Assembly: GCF_000518605.1 (NCBI RefSeq)
Contig: NZ_KI912460.1
Span: 191,741 to 255,740, forward strand
Reading direction: 5' to 3'
Origin: Shewanella fidelis ATCC BAA-318
GTDB taxonomy: Bacteria > Pseudomonadota > Gammaproteobacteria > Enterobacterales > Shewanellaceae
DNA length: 64,000 bases
The translations under genes were made by a program, and so were the position numbers. This document shows positions 8,237-17,050 of this stretch, piece after piece. Each line of letters opens with the position of its first letter. Position 1 is the first letter of the stretch. The notes under the pieces were generated by a model. It searched no databases. It was not told the DNA's origin and saw nothing but the letters and a program-made list of their open reading frames with translations.

Positions 8237-9415
8237 ATGAGCAACGCAACAACCCATGCTGAAACAGTCCATCGCGTGAGCTTTCTTGATAAAGACTCAT
8301 TGGCGATCCCAATTTTAAAAGTGTTACAAGCAGACGGTACTGCCTATGAAAACGCAGTTTTGCCTGTTATCGACGAGACTTTAGCTAAAAAAATCCACGA
8401 CACCTGTGTGTTTACCCGAGTATTAGACGAGCGTATGTTGGGAGCGCAGCGTCAAGGGCGGATCAGTTTTTACATGACCTGCACCGGTGAAGAGGCGTCA
8501 ATAGTCGGCAGTACAGCGGCTTTAGATGACGGCGATGTTATTTTAGCTCAATATCGTGAGCATGCCGCACTGCGCTATCGTGGTTTCACTACCGAACAAT
8601 TTATGAATCAAATGTTCAGTAATGAAAAAGATCTTGGTAAAGGCCGCCAAATGCCGATCCATTACGGTAGCCAGGCATTAAATTACCAGACGATTTCATC
8701 GCCATTAGCCACTCAGATCCCCCAAGCAACAGGCGTTGCTTATAGTTTAAAGAGACAAGGTAAACGCAATATCGCCATCTGTTATTTTGGTGAAGGTGCT
8801 GCATCTGAAGGTGATTTTCATGCCGGTTTAAACATGGCCGCGGTGCTAAACACTCCGGTTATTTTCTTCTGTCGCAACAATGGTTACGCCATCTCTACTC
8901 CAACAGATGAGCAGTTTAAAGGCAACGGCATCGCTAGTCGCGGTGTCGGTTATGGCATGCATACTATCCGTGTTGATGGTAACGATATGCTAGCCGTACT
9001 CGCCGCTACACAACAAGCAAGAGCATATGCCCTAGAGCACAATGCGCCGGTGTTAATTGAAGCAATGACCTATCGCCTAGGTGCACACTCTTCATCAGAT
9101 GACCCTTCAGGTTATCGTTCAAAAGAGGAAGAAGCGAAGTGGCAACAGCATGATCCTGTTAAGCGCTTTAAGCTATGGATGGTCAATAAAGGCTGGATGG
9201 ATGAGCAAACTGACAGCGAACTTTATGTGAAATATCGTGAAGAGGTATTGGCACAGCTAAAAGTTGCGGAAAAAGTGCCGACTCCTCACATCGATGAAAT
9301 TATTAGTGACGTATATGATAAGCCAACGCCTATTTTGCAAAAGCAGCTAGCAGAGCTTAAAAAGCATGTAAAAAAATATCCAGAAGCCTATCCAAAAAGC
9401 GCAGGGAGAATATAA
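8237..9415 (+). CDS. bkdA1: Branched-chain 2-oxoacid dehydrogenase E1 component, alpha subunit
   Basis: A 392-aa thiamine-diphosphate enzyme subunit that decarboxylates 2-oxo acids from leucine, isoleucine and valine. The ThDP/Mg motif starts at GEGAASEGDFHAGLN and ends in CRNNGYAIST. The phosphorylation-loop-like region YRLGAHSSSDDPSGYRS is conserved in the BCKDH alpha family rather than pyruvate dehydrogenase. It opens a three-gene operon with bkdA2 (3 bp downstream) and bkdB, and has a palindromic operator upstream. Confidence 0.94.
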   Translation: MSNATTHAETVHRVSFLDKDSLAIPILKVLQADGTAYENAVLPVIDETLAKKIHDTCVFTRVLDERMLGAQRQGRISFYMTCTGEEASIVGSTAALDDGDVILAQYREHAALRYRGFTTEQFMNQMFSNEKDLGKGRQMPIHYGSQALNYQTISSPLATQIPQATGVAYSLKRQGKRNIAICYFGEGAASEGDFHAGLNMAAVLNTPVIFFCRNNGYAISTPTDEQFKGNGIASRGVGYGMHTIRVDGNDMLAVLAATQQARAYALEHNAPVLIEAMTYRLGAHSSSDDPSGYRSKEEEAKWQQHDPVKRFKLWMVNKGWMDEQTDSELYVKYREEVLAQLKVAEKVPTPHIDEIISDVYDKPTPILQKQLAELKKHVKKYPEAYPKSAGRI

Positions 9416-9418
9416 GCC

Positions 9419-10396
9419 GTGGCTCAAATGAATATGTTGCAAGCCATTAACGAGGCCCTAAGCTCGGAAATGGAAGCAGATCAAACAATGACTGTGTTTG
9501 GCGAAGATGTCGGACATTTTGGTGGGGTATTTAGAGCAACATCGGGCCTGCAAGAGAAGTTTGGCCGTGAGCGCTGTTTTAATACACCACTTACCGAACA
9601 AGGTATTGCAGGTTTTGCCAATGGTCTTGCCTCAAACGGCATGACGGCAGTGGCCGAAATTCAATTTGCTGATTATATTTTTCCAGCAATAGACCAAATT
9701 ATTAATGAAAGTGCCAAGTTTAGATACCGCAGTGGTGGTGAGTTTGATGTTGGTGGTCTAACGTTCAGAACGCCATATGGTGGTGGAATTGCTGGTGGGC
9801 ATTATCATTCGCAATCACCTGAAGCTTACTTTACCCAAACCGCTGGACTAAAAGTGGTTGTGCCACGTAACCCAGAACAAGCCAAAGGCCTGTTAATCGC
9901 TTCTATTCGCGATAAAAATCCGGTGATTTTCTTTGAGCCTAAGCGTCTTTATCGCGCCTCGGTCGGTGAAGTGCCTGAAGGTGAGCACGTTATCGAGCTA
10001 GGTAAAGCAGAAGTCGTCCAGCAGGGGACTGACATTACTTTGTTAGGTTGGGGCGCCCAGATGGAGATCCTTGAGCAAGCTGCTGAAAAAGCGGCTAAAA
10101 AAGGTATTTCATGCGAAATTATCGACCTAAGAACACTCGCACCATGGGACGTAGATACCGTTGCTGAATCAGTTAAAAAGACAGGGCGTTTGCTTATCAA
10201 CCATGAAGCGCCCTTAACCGGCGGTTTTGCAGGTGAAATTGCCGCGACAATTCAACAAGAGTGTTTCTTATACCTCGAGTCGCCTATTGCTCGAGTTTGT
10301 GGTTTAGATACACCGTATCCTTTGATCCACGAAAAAGAATACATGCCAGATGCATTAAAAACTTATGAAGCGATTCTTGCTTCGGTTAACTTTTAG
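9419..10396 (+). CDS. bkdA2: Branched-chain 2-oxoacid dehydrogenase E1 component, beta subunit
   Basis: A 325-aa partner of BkdA1 forming the alpha2beta2 E1. Conserved features are the VFGEDVGHFGGVFRAT segment, the FNTPLTEQGIAGFANG region and the YGGGIAGGHYHSQSPE loop with the active-site histidine area. The start is GTG at 9419, 3 bp after the bkdA1 stop, with GGGAG upstream; an ATG at 9428 is possible. It ends by overlapping the ribosome binding site of bkdB, which points to coupled translation. Confidence 0.94.
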   Translation: MAQMNMLQAINEALSSEMEADQTMTVFGEDVGHFGGVFRATSGLQEKFGRERCFNTPLTEQGIAGFANGLASNGMTAVAEIQFADYIFPAIDQIINESAKFRYRSGGEFDVGGLTFRTPYGGGIAGGHYHSQSPEAYFTQTAGLKVVVPRNPEQAKGLLIASIRDKNPVIFFEPKRLYRASVGEVPEGEHVIELGKAEVVQQGTDITLLGWGAQMEILEQAAEKAAKKGISCEIIDLRTLAPWDVDTVAESVKKTGRLLINHEAPLTGGFAGEIAATIQQECFLYLESPIARVCGLDTPYPLIHEKEYMPDALKTYEAILASVNF

Positions 10397-10405
10397 GAGC
10401 CGGTG

Positions 10406-11986
10406 ATGATTAAAGATTTTATTCTGCCGGATATCGGTGAAGGTGTTGTTGAATGTGAACTTGTTGAATGGCTAGTAGCAGAAGGTGACAGTGTCGTTGA
10501 AGATCAACCTATTGCCGATGTGATGACAGATAAAGCTTTGGTGCAGATCCCAGCGCCAAATGCAGGTGTGATCACTAAACTATTCTATGCCAAAGGTGAG
10601 ATTGCAAAAGTGCATGCGCCTTTATATTCCGTTGATATAGCGCAAGAGGGCGAAAGCTCTGCTCAACCAGTGTTAGCAAGTGAAGATGTGGAACAGCAAG
10701 AGGTTGCTAGTACGCAAAATATCAGCCCAGCTGTCAGTATTGAAGAGTTTCTTTTACCTGATATCGGCGAAGGGATTGTTGAGTGCGAACTGGTTGAGTG
10801 GTTAGTCGAAGAGGGTGACACAGTTGTTGAAGATCAACCTATAGCTGATGTCATGACTGACAAAGCGCTGGTACAGATCCCTGCGATTAAGAACGGTAAA
10901 ATTGCCAAACTACATTACCGTAAAGGTCAGCTTGCCAAAGTACATGAGCCACTATTTGCCATTGAAGTGGCGATTGATGCCGCTGTAATTACAGTGACAG
11001 CGAACGACGCATCCGCTGCTGAAGATAATATATCTACGCAAAAAGTTGATAATTCAGCTCCTGTTGCACAAGGTAAGGCACTGGCAAGTCCTGCGGTTCG
11101 CCGTTTAGCGCGTAGTTTAGACATTGATATTGCGTCGGTAACTGGCTCTGGTAAAAATGGCCGAGTTTACAAAGAAGATATCGAACGACATCAGTCAGGG
11201 CAAAGTGCGAGTACTGCAGCTACAGCAAGTAGCGCTAATGTTGTCAGTCAATCCGCCGAGCAGGTAAACGTAAATCACGCAACAGACAGAGTTGAGCCTA
11301 TTAAGGGCGTTCGCGCGGTTATGGCTAAGATGATGTCTGAATCGGTATCGACAATCCCTCACTTTACTTATTGTGAAGAGTTTGATTTAACCGAGTTAGT
11401 GGCGCTGCGTGAGAGTATGAAGAAAAAGTACTCTACAGATGAGTTAAAGCTCACTATGATGCCATTCTTTATGAAATCTATGTCACTAGCGTTATCGCAA
11501 TTCCCGGATATGAATAGCCGAGTAAATGCCGATTGTACCGAGCAGACGTTTTTAGCCAGCCATAATATAGGTATGGCTGTAGATTCAAAGGTTGGTTTAT
11601 TAGTACCAAATGTCAAAGACGTCCAAGATAAAACGATCTTAGAAATTGCAGCAGAGATCACCCGTTTAACCAATGATGCCCGAAGTGGACGTGTTGCACC
11701 TGCTGATCTAAAAGGTGGCAGCATTTCTATCTCTAATATTGGCGCTTTAGGTGGAACAGTGGCGACGCCAATTATTAATAAACCGGAAGTCGCTATTGTC
11801 GCTTTAGGTAAATTGCAAGTGTTACCAAGGTTTAACGATAAAGGCGAAGTAGAAGCACGTAAGATCATGCAAGTGAGCTGGTCAGGCGATCACCGCGTGA
11901 TAGACGGTGGTACCATTGCCCGTTTTTGTAACTTGTGGAAACTCTACCTAGAACAGCCACAAGAAATGCTATTAGCTATGCAATAG
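10406..11986 (+). CDS. bkdB: Branched-chain 2-oxoacid dehydrogenase E2, dihydrolipoyl acyltransferase with two lipoyl domains
   Basis: A 526-aa core protein that transfers the acyl group to CoA. There are two tandem lipoyl domains (about residues 1-78 and 112-190). Each has the DVMTDKALVQIP motif, giving lipoyl lysines at about Lys43 and Lys153. A peripheral-subunit-binding domain follows (ASPAVRRLARSLDIDI to VYKEDIERH, about 230-265), then the catalytic domain ending with HRVIDGGTIARF. The ATG at 10406 has AGGAG 6 nt upstream; the GTG one codon earlier is less likely. Pseudomonas BkdB has a single lipoyl domain, so the duplication is notable. Confidence 0.95.
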   Translation: MIKDFILPDIGEGVVECELVEWLVAEGDSVVEDQPIADVMTDKALVQIPAPNAGVITKLFYAKGEIAKVHAPLYSVDIAQEGESSAQPVLASEDVEQQEVASTQNISPAVSIEEFLLPDIGEGIVECELVEWLVEEGDTVVEDQPIADVMTDKALVQIPAIKNGKIAKLHYRKGQLAKVHEPLFAIEVAIDAAVITVTANDASAAEDNISTQKVDNSAPVAQGKALASPAVRRLARSLDIDIASVTGSGKNGRVYKEDIERHQSGQSASTAATASSANVVSQSAEQVNVNHATDRVEPIKGVRAVMAKMMSESVSTIPHFTYCEEFDLTELVALRESMKKKYSTDELKLTMMPFFMKSMSLALSQFPDMNSRVNADCTEQTFLASHNIGMAVDSKVGLLVPNVKDVQDKTILEIAAEITRLTNDARSGRVAPADLKGGSISISNIGALGGTVATPIINKPEVAIVALGKLQVLPRFNDKGEVEARKIMQVSWSGDHRVIDGGTIARFCNLWKLYLEQPQEMLLAMQ

Positions 11987-12009
11987 ACTTTGTGAACAGG
12001 CAAAGTTAA

Positions 12010-12036
12010 GGGCGCTCATTAGAGCGCCTTTTTTTA
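12010..12036 (+). terminator. Terminator of the bkd operon
   Basis: GGCGCTC, an ATTA loop and GAGCGCC, followed by seven T. It starts 24 bp after the bkdB stop. Confidence 0.85.
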
Positions 12037-12119
12037 TGGGCAATATCGCTATATGAGTTTTAAATTTGTGAACTATTCCGTATAATTCCGCTAATCTGTT
12101 ATTGCCCTTTGGTTGTACT

Positions 12120-13187
12120 ATGAGCGCGTTTGCCCCAATTATCGAAAATATTGATTATCCTTTCCCGGCTAAACCTATTCCTTTGTCAGATGAAGAAAAA
12201 GCCGCATCAAAAGCAAAAATTAAGCAGCTTTTAAAAGAGAAAGATGCGGTACTCGTTGCCCATTACTATACCGATCCTGAAATTCAAGCCTTAGCTGAAG
12301 AAACGGGCGGTTGTGTATCGGATTCACTAGAAATGGCGCGTTTTGGCCGCGATCATCCGGCAAAAACACTGATTGTTGCTGGCGTTAAGTTTATGGGGGA
12401 AACTTCTAAGATTTTAAGTCCAGATAAAACAATTCTAATGCCAACCCTAGAAGCGACATGCTCACTTGATTTAGGTTGCCCAATTGATACCTTTAGTGAG
12501 TTTTGTGATGCGCATCCAGATCATACCGTTGTGGTGTATGCCAATACATCTGCTGCGGTAAAAGCCCGCGCTGACTGGGTAGTGACATCAAGTATTGCAC
12601 TAGAGATTGTTGAGCACTTAGATAGCCAAGATAAAAAGATTATCTGGGGCCCCGATCGCCACTTAGGCAGCTACATCGCCAAGCAAACCGGCGCAGATAT
12701 GTTGATGTGGCAGGGCGAGTGTATCGTTCATGATGAGTTTCAATCTAAGGCACTACGTGAACTGAAAAAGCTTCATCCGAATGCTGCAGTGCTGGTACAT
12801 CCAGAGTCTCCAGCAAGCGTGGTTGCGCTAGCAGATGCTGTAGGATCGACTAGTCAGCTTATTAAGGCTGCTCAGACAATGGATAATGACACCTTTATTG
12901 TGGCAACAGACAAAGGTATCTTTTATAAGATGCAGCAAGCTGCACCAGATAAGAATTTAATCGCAGCGCCAACCGGTGGTAATGGTGCAACTTGTAAGAG
13001 CTGCGCACATTGTCCTTGGATGGCAATGAACGGTCTTAAAGCAATTGAAAGTGCGTTAGAAAATAAAGATCCAAGTGCACACGAGATATTTGTTGATGAC
13101 AAATTACGTGTAGATGCGTTAAAGCCACTTGATAGAATGTTAGACTTTGCCGCGACCTTAAACATGAAAGTGAAAGGTAATGCTTAA
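12120..13187 (+). CDS. nadA: Quinolinate synthase
   Basis: A 355-aa [4Fe-4S] enzyme that condenses iminoaspartate with dihydroxyacetone phosphate to quinolinate in NAD synthesis. Conserved segments are VAHYYTDPEIQ, the first cluster cysteine in EATCSLDLGCP, the GECIVHDEF region with the second, and CKSCAHCPWMAMN near the C-terminus with the third. The ATG at 12120 gives the usual N-terminus; the upstream TTG at 12102 adds only six residues. It is monocistronic, between two terminators. Confidence 0.96.
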   Translation: MSAFAPIIENIDYPFPAKPIPLSDEEKAASKAKIKQLLKEKDAVLVAHYYTDPEIQALAEETGGCVSDSLEMARFGRDHPAKTLIVAGVKFMGETSKILSPDKTILMPTLEATCSLDLGCPIDTFSEFCDAHPDHTVVVYANTSAAVKARADWVVTSSIALEIVEHLDSQDKKIIWGPDRHLGSYIAKQTGADMLMWQGECIVHDEFQSKALRELKKLHPNAAVLVHPESPASVVALADAVGSTSQLIKAAQTMDNDTFIVATDKGIFYKMQQAAPDKNLIAAPTGGNGATCKSCAHCPWMAMNGLKAIESALENKDPSAHEIFVDDKLRVDALKPLDRMLDFAATLNMKVKGNA

Positions 13188-13204
13188 GCTCTAATGCTGA
13201 GTCG

Positions 13205-13232
13205 AAAAAAGCCCGCTTAAGCGGGCTTTTTT
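13205..13232. terminator. Terminator of nadA
   Basis: AAAAAAGCCCGCTT and AAGCGGGCTTTTTT form a perfect 28-bp palindrome 17 bp after the nadA stop. The symmetric A and T tracts make it potentially bidirectional. Confidence 0.85.
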
Positions 13233-13325
13233 GTGAGTGTTGTAGTAAAACACCTGAGCAATTGCAATGATATAGCATTATTGTCTAGCAATTATGCAAA
13301 CGCTTGAGATTAAGCCTTAATTGTC

Positions 13326-13354
13326 TTGACGCAATAGGGCTATTTCAGTAAAGT
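13326..13354 (+). promoter_or_regulatory. Probable stable-RNA promoter of tRNA-Ser
   Basis: TTGACG (-35) and TAAAGT (-10) are spaced 17 bp, followed by a GC-rich discriminator GCGCTCCG typical of stringently controlled stable RNA promoters. It implies a leader of about 80 nt before the tRNA. Confidence 0.4.
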
Positions 13355-13439
13355 AGCGCTCCGTTGCTTAGCAAATAACTGTTTGTCAGATATTATGTTT
13401 TAGCGACCGTGATGCTAAACACGTAAAAGATATTGCATC

Positions 13440-13529
13440 GGTGAGCTGGCTGAGTGGCTGAAGGCGCACGCCTGGAAAGTGTGTTTAGGTTAACCCCTAA
13501 CGAGAGTTCGAATCTCTCGCTCACCGCCA
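13440..13529 (+). tRNA. tRNA-Ser(GGA)
   Basis: A 90-nt class II tRNA. The acceptor arms GGTGAGC (13440-13446) and GCTCACC (13519-13525) pair fully, followed by discriminator G and an encoded CCA. The anticodon GGA is at 13474-13476 in the loop CTGGAAA. A long variable arm GGTTAACCCCTAAC region and the T arm GAGAG-TTCGAAT-CTCTC are clear. It reads UCC and UCU serine codons. It is followed at once by a strong terminator, so it is a single-tRNA unit. Confidence 0.97.
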
Positions 13530-13536
13530 TATTTCG

Positions 13537-13569
13537 AAATCCCGTTATCGCAAGATAACGGGATTTTTT
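13537..13569 (+). terminator. Terminator of tRNA-Ser
   Basis: AAATCCCGTTATC (13537-13549) pairs with GATAACGGGATTT (13554-13566) around a GCAA tetraloop, followed by T. It starts 8 bp after the tRNA CCA end. Confidence 0.85.
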
Positions 13570-13724
13570 GCATCTGAGCCTTAATATTTTAAATTCAATT
13601 GATAATCCCGTTGATTATCTGTTCTCCCCCTACATATAAAGGGGAGTACTGTTATCTATTTGAAATGGAACTTTTTAGTGGTTGCCTTCATTTATTTTCA
13701 AAGCTAGCTTTATATGGCTCGCTA

Positions 13725-14381
13725 TTATTTAGCGGAGAGCCATTTACGCTGTTTAGGGTAATCAAAGAACTTTCTATGCTCAGGACCAGCGCTGTTGGCA
13801 TTTACCTTATTCGGGTGTTTATGTTCTTTCCAACAAGCCACCTTTCTGCCCATATTCAGATGTGGAAATACAGGTTTGCCACAATAGGTCACACCTAAAA
13901 AGTCGAGTAACTGTGTAAGGCTGGTGTGATGACTGATATCAATCCGCAAAAAATCATCACGATCTTTAAAGTAATCTAATACTTCGCGTTGATGGCGTAA
14001 GTAGCAGGCTTTAAGGTGATCAGCATCATCTGGTACTGCTGTTGTTGCCAACTCAAAGGTGTGGTTAAAGGTGCGCTTTAAAATTGGATTAAAGCTACCT
14101 GTAGTAGGGTGAAGCTCTGCCTTCATTTTGTTAACTAGCATCTGCATCGATGGGATCCACAGGGATAAATCCCGCTCAAGGTACACAAACTTGGAGTCAG
14201 GAAACAAATTATCAAGCTCTTTGTAGTCACAAAAACACGGCGAGTCTGAGATGATGTCCGCTAAAGTAAACGCTTGTTTAGTGTAAGCAGTGTGTGCCAC
14301 GTTAAAACCATAATCTAGCATGGCGACACTGATACTGGTCGTTCCGGTGCGTGGCAGTCCAATAATAAAAACTTTATTCAT
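13725..14381 (-). CDS. Sulfotransferase family protein
   Basis: A 218-aa protein with the PAPS 5'-phosphosulfate-binding loop GLPRTGTTS at residues 8-16 and a 3'-phosphate-binding-like segment YLERDLSLWIPSM near residue 70-80. These are the two signatures of the cytosolic-type sulfotransferase fold. The acceptor is not predictable; bacterial relatives act on polysaccharides, lipids or small molecules. There is no signal peptide or membrane segment. It lies 78 bp downstream of clsA on the same strand and may be co-transcribed. A CTCCCC / GGGGAG hairpin lies past its stop at about 13623-13647. Confidence 0.8.
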   Translation of the reverse strand: MNKVFIIGLPRTGTTSISVAMLDYGFNVAHTAYTKQAFTLADIISDSPCFCDYKELDNLFPDSKFVYLERDLSLWIPSMQMLVNKMKAELHPTTGSFNPILKRTFNHTFELATTAVPDDADHLKACYLRHQREVLDYFKDRDDFLRIDISHHTSLTQLLDFLGVTYCGKPVFPHLNMGRKVACWKEHKHPNKVNANSAGPEHRKFFDYPKQRKWLSAK

Positions 14382-14459
14382 AAATACCTAAAAACACCTG
14401 TGCAGTCGGTCACAGCGGTTTTGCTGAAATAGAAAAACTGAGAACGTTATTTGCGTTAG

Positions 14460-15917
14460 TTATAACAAAGGACTAAACAAGTAAAACAGTCGCTCTGCGG
14501 TACGATTTGCTAAAGAGCGCTTTTCCCATTGGATTGGACAAATTTGATCAGCGTCAGCCAAATAACCTTGTTGCACCTGCTGCAGTGTTTCAGTGAATTC
14601 AAGGTTGTCCACCGCTAATGTAACTTCGAAGTTAAGCCATAAACTGCGCATGTCCCAGTTTACTGTGCCTATTAAGCAGTGGTTACTATCGATAACAACG
14701 CTTTTCGTGTGCAGTAACCCACCTTTAAAACGGTGAATATTCACGCCAGCTTCAAGTAACTCGCTGAAAAATGCCCGGCTAGCCCACTCAACCATGATTG
14801 AATCGTTTTTATCAGGAATAATAATATCGACTTGGACATTACGCTGAGCGGCGATAACAAGCGCCATGTGCAGGTTATCACTGGGTACAAAGTAGGGCGT
14901 AGTAATGACGATGCTTTTCTGTGCTTGATAAATACTTTGTAATAATACGCGGTGAATCACCTCTTCACGCATTCCAGGTCCTGAGGGAATGACTTGTACT
15001 AAGTCGGTAATTTCGCTGTCATCATGGGCAAGACATGTTGGCGGTTCCGGTAGAAAGCGTTGATTGGTTTCTACCTCCCAGTCCCAAGCATGAATACTAT
15101 TTAACACAGGCACAGATGGACCGGTAATACGTACCATCACATCTATCCATTGGCCAACTCCAGCATCTTGGTTGAAGTATTTGGGGTCAACTAGATTCAT
15201 TGACCCTGTATAGCCAATGACGTTATCAATGACCACTATTTTACGATGTAAGCGCAGATCTAAGCGTCTAAAGAACATACGAAACGGTGATACTTCAAGG
15301 GCGCTTATCACTTGAATACCACTGGCTTTCATCTGCTTTGGCCAATGACTCTTAAAGAAGTGCCTGCTGCCAGCGGCATCCAACAATAACCGGATCTGTA
15401 CTCCTCGATTGGCACTCTGGATCAGTGCATTGGCTACGTCATCAGCTCGGCCACCGGGATGCCAAATATAAAATTCCAGTAAAATTGTGCGCTTAGCTTG
15501 GTCAATATCAGCAATTAGCTGATCTAAAATTTCGTAAGTTTCACTACATAGGGTGAGGTGGTTATCAGCTAGAGCAGGAATGCCGACTTGTTTCTCGCAA
15601 ATGGCACTAATTGATTGGCCATAAAGACTTGCTACATGGGGGCGATATTGACGATATTCGTATAGCTTTTTAAACCACTCACCATATGGCTTAAACATTA
15701 GCTCTGCACGTAATGCTCTTTTTTTACCTAAATTAAGTTCGCCAAATAGCAAATAAGCAAAAGCGCCACCTAACGGCACGATATAGATAATCATTAACCA
15801 AGCGAGCGATACGCCAATAGAGCGCCTCTTTGCCACGACTCGAATGCTGATCCCGGCAATCACTAACCAATATACAAATACCCCAGCGATGGTTAATAGC
15901 TGGTAAAACTCATACAT
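14460..15917 (-). CDS. clsA: Cardiolipin synthase A
   Basis: A 485-aa inner-membrane phospholipase-D-family enzyme making cardiolipin from two phosphatidylglycerols. It is colinear with E. coli ClsA (486 aa). There are two N-terminal membrane helices (about residues 5-25 and 37-57) and two HKD motifs, HRKIVVID near residue 225 and HTKSVVID near 404, each followed by a GS/GT-x-N segment. The C-terminus AERLFYLFSPLL is the conserved ClsA end. It is divergent from the 16077 gene. Confidence 0.95.
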   Translation of the reverse strand: MYEFYQLLTIAGVFVYWLVIAGISIRVVAKRRSIGVSLAWLMIIYIVPLGGAFAYLLFGELNLGKKRALRAELMFKPYGEWFKKLYEYRQYRPHVASLYGQSISAICEKQVGIPALADNHLTLCSETYEILDQLIADIDQAKRTILLEFYIWHPGGRADDVANALIQSANRGVQIRLLLDAAGSRHFFKSHWPKQMKASGIQVISALEVSPFRMFFRRLDLRLHRKIVVIDNVIGYTGSMNLVDPKYFNQDAGVGQWIDVMVRITGPSVPVLNSIHAWDWEVETNQRFLPEPPTCLAHDDSEITDLVQVIPSGPGMREEVIHRVLLQSIYQAQKSIVITTPYFVPSDNLHMALVIAAQRNVQVDIIIPDKNDSIMVEWASRAFFSELLEAGVNIHRFKGGLLHTKSVVIDSNHCLIGTVNWDMRSLWLNFEVTLAVDNLEFTETLQQVQQGYLADADQICPIQWEKRSLANRTAERLFYLFSPLL

Positions 15918-16076
15918 ATTGTGTTTGATAGTTAGTTCCTCGGAGACTCAGCCAGAAAAGCATAATGTTGCTTAACTAAACTTAAATTTCTATTGAATGA
16001 TTATGTGGCTAAACTTATAAGCTATTATAATGAAAAGATTACTTTAAATCTAAGTTCAGAGTTAAATTAGTTCGCT

Positions 16077-16955
16077 ATGGCAAAAATTATTCGTAAAGTT
16101 ATTTTCCTCGCGCTTATCGCCCTCGTGGCGGTTATTCTCTATGTATATGATGCGACTGAAATCCCCACTGAAGATGTTTTACTGACAAATGAGATAGGTC
16201 AAAGTCAGGTAACTCAGTGCATTACTCAAACGACAAAAGCGCCACTAGATAGACATGGCAAATTAGATATTACGACATGGAATTTGTATAAACAGCAAAG
16301 TGATGGCTGGGAGCAAACTTTAACCCAATTGATTGAGCGTACAGATTTACTCTTGCTACAAGAAGCACAGCTAACGCAAGAGCTAAAGTCAGTTCTTGAG
16401 GAACAACAGCTTTATATGTTGTTAGCGCGCGCGTTTAACTTCTCAAGTGAGGCTATAGGTGTTATGAACCTTAGCCGAGATAAAGCACTGAGCAGTTGTG
16501 TGTTTAGAAAAGCTGAGCCATACATTAACTTTCCGAAGTCTATGCTAGTGTCATATTATTTGTTGAGTGATGCTAGTCAGCTGCTAGTCGTAAATATCCA
16601 TAGTATTAATTTTACCTTTGGTATTGATGAGTATCTTGCGCAGTTAAATGTTGTAAAACAAGCGATGCAGGATCACCAAGGGCCGATAATATTTGCTGGA
16701 GATATGAACACATGGAGCGAGCAACGTAGCTTGGCGATTGCCGAAATAGTCAAAGGCGCAGGACTGGTTGAAGCTGTACCTAAACACGACTCTAGAACAG
16801 CATTTTTTGGTCACCATTTAGATCATATCTATTATCGTAATTTAGAGCTGATAAAGGCTGAGTCAATCATAACAACCAGCTCAGATCATAATCCGTTAAA
16901 AGCCTATTTTAGATTAGAAAAGCAATATCCAGATAAACTACAAAGTCTTAAGTAA
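16077..16955 (+). CDS. Endonuclease/exonuclease/phosphatase-fold protein, membrane-anchored
   Basis: A 292-aa protein with one N-terminal membrane helix or uncleaved signal (residues 5-23), then an EEP domain. The motifs are TTWNLYKQ (early Asn), LLLQEA (metal-binding Glu), VNIHSIN (His), FAGDMNTW (catalytic Asp and Asn) and SSDHNPL (final Asp-His). All key residues of the Mg-dependent EEP superfamily are present. It resembles YafD-like proteins. The substrate is unknown; the anchor suggests it acts in the periplasm, perhaps on extracellular DNA, phosphoesters or lipids. Confidence 0.85.
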   Translation: MAKIIRKVIFLALIALVAVILYVYDATEIPTEDVLLTNEIGQSQVTQCITQTTKAPLDRHGKLDITTWNLYKQQSDGWEQTLTQLIERTDLLLLQEAQLTQELKSVLEEQQLYMLLARAFNFSSEAIGVMNLSRDKALSSCVFRKAEPYINFPKSMLVSYYLLSDASQLLVVNIHSINFTFGIDEYLAQLNVVKQAMQDHQGPIIFAGDMNTWSEQRSLAIAEIVKGAGLVEAVPKHDSRTAFFGHHLDHIYYRNLELIKAESIITTSSDHNPLKAYFRLEKQYPDKLQSLK

Positions 16956-17050
16956 ACTGTTAGCTCTTAATGCTACAAGCCCCAATCATTTTTAATATTA
17001 ATTTGTTAGCTTGTTACTGACAATTTCGCCTTATTACAACAGGGATATTT

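Noticed and set aside
12102..12119. Upstream TTG start for nadA
   Set aside because: The six extra residues are not conserved in relatives, as I recall the family N-terminus.
13599..13898. Plus-strand 99-aa reading overlapping the sulfotransferase 3' end
   Set aside because: Half of it is antisense to the sulfotransferase and it shows no family signature.
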